6,191 nt of DNA from Nocardioides sp. Its GTDB lineage: Bacteria > Actinomycetota > Actinomycetes > Propionibacteriales > Nocardioidaceae. Below, piece after piece: positions 5,637 to 6,191 of the stretch. Where the stretch lies: contig JAHEXO010000146.1 of assembly GCA_023252065.1 (NCBI GenBank), forward strand, positions 1 to 6,191, given 5' to 3'. The notes under the pieces were generated by a model that did not search any database, was not told the origin of the DNA, and saw nothing but the letters and a program-made list of their open reading frames with translations. The position numbers were made by a program, and so were the translations under genes. Within the stretch, counting starts at the first letter, position 1; each line of letters begins with the position of its first letter.

Positions 5637-6191
5637 CCGGGCAGCTGCGCACGACCCTCCATGACCGGGCCGAGGGCCTCGAGACCTGGGACGCCGACCT
5701 CTCCTCGATCGTGCGCGATGGTGACCGGCGGCTGCGCCGACGTCGTCAGGCGGTCGTTGGCGGGGCCGCGGCGCTCGCCCTGGCTGTGGGCCTGGGCTCG
5801 CTCGCCTACGCCGGACGGTCGACGACCGTGGAGCCGGGACCCGCCGACCCGGGCGGGAGGCCGCTCGTCTACGCAGTCGGCAGCGTCATCCACAGCGGCG
5901 ACGACACGGTCGACGTGGGCGAGCGAGTGGTGTCGCTCGTCCAGACCCACTGGGGCTACGTCTTCAGCACCCCCGACCTGCGGCTGCACCAGGTGCGCAA
6001 CGGCACGGTCGAGCCGATCACGACCTTCGACGGGCACCCAAGCCGATTCGCGAGCCCCACGACTCCGCTGGTGACAAGTGACGACGGCCTGCTCACGGCG
6101 TGGTTCGACGGGGAGCGGATCCAGACCTGGCCGGGCTACCGCGACGGCGGCAACATGGTGAACGACCTCCACAAGACCAACTCGTTCAACG
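5633..6191 (+). CDS. Single-pass membrane protein, putative sigma-factor regulator (3' truncated)
   Basis: This frame opens at the ATG overlapping the sigma-factor stop and stays open to the window end (186 codons). A short, charged inner segment (1-38) ends in the basic stretch RRLRRRR (32-38). One hydrophobic helix follows (about 39-61: AVVGGAAALALAVGLGSLAY), then a Pro/Gly-rich linker (62-77) and an outer domain from about 78. The basic side before the helix puts the N-terminus in the cytoplasm. The outer domain has alternating short hydrophobic strands and turns (for example ERVVSLVQTHWGYVF at 97-111 and GLLTAWFDGERIQTW at 152-166), suggesting beta-propeller-like blades. The visible part has no cysteine, so the HxxxCxxC motif of zinc-binding anti-sigma factors is absent. 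Coupling to the sigma gene suggests an anti-sigma factor or sensor, but no known anti-sigma domain is recognised. Confidence 0.8.
   Translation, partial: MTGQLRTTLHDRAEGLETWDADLSSIVRDGDRRLRRRRQAVVGGAAALALAVGLGSLAYAGRSTTVEPGPADPGGRPLVYAVGSVIHSGDDTVDVGERVVSLVQTHWGYVFSTPDLRLHQVRNGTVEPITTFDGHPSRFASPTTPLVTSDDGLLTAWFDGERIQTWPGYRDGGNMVNDLHKTNSFN

Noticed and set aside
5633..5670. Repeated ATGACCGGGC at 5633 and 5661 and a second start in another frame (5661-6074)
   Set aside because: The 28-base offset puts the second ATG out of frame with the membrane protein. Its 137-residue product is Arg/Ser/Pro-rich, so the ten-base repeat is probably chance.
5468..6172. Antisense open frame of 234 codons over the sigma factor end and the membrane protein
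   Set aside because: There are no motifs, and the plus-strand frame shows a helix-turn-helix and a membrane helix with the basic flank expected of a real protein.

Overview
The window is high-GC DNA (about 70% by eye, not counted) with strong G/C preference at third codon positions. Genes are tightly packed and often overlap by a base or a few. The gene families are FabG4/HtdX-type lipid enzymes, a PAC2-family protein and an ECF sigma factor of the actinobacterial SigE family. Together they point to an actinobacterial chromosome, most likely a Nocardioides-like member of the Propionibacteriales. The genus is inference. I see no tRNA, rRNA, CRISPR array, insertion sequence or phage signature, and no base-composition break that would mark an island.

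Layout. (1) Bases 2-2069, plus strand: a two-gene acyl-thioester module. It holds the 3' part of a FabG4-type 3-oxoacyl thioester reductase, then after one base an HtdX-type (MaoC-like) 3-hydroxyacyl thioester dehydratase. Mycobacterium tuberculosis has the same pair. (2) Bases 2070-2093: a 24-base gap between converging genes, filled by a GC-rich hairpin that may terminate both sides. (3) Bases 2094-3898, minus strand: a PAC2-family protein followed by a TesB-type acyl-CoA thioesterase II; the stop of the first and the start of the second share one base. (4) Bases 3946-4965, minus strand: a two-domain SAM-dependent O-methyltransferase of the plant-COMT/antibiotic type, 47 bases ahead of the PAC2 gene and possibly read with it. 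(5) Bases 4966-5084: a divergent control region with nested inverted repeats, a possible ECF-type promoter and a strong Shine-Dalgarno. (6) Bases 5085-6191, plus strand: a SigE-family ECF sigma factor overlapping by 4 bases a single-pass membrane protein with a long outer domain, which runs off the window and is probably its regulator or sensor.

How the genes fit together. FabG4-HtdX would carry out reduction and dehydration (or, in reverse, hydration and oxidation) on acyl chains held as thioesters, and TesB would release acyl-CoA as free acid plus CoA. The methyltransferase has no biosynthetic partners in view. The sigma factor and membrane protein form a self-contained signalling cassette whose cysteine-free visible part rules out the usual zinc-binding anti-sigma motif there. 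Most of the window is conventional. The points most worth a second look are the sigma/membrane-protein pair, the structured divergent region, and the tight PAC2-TesB coupling.
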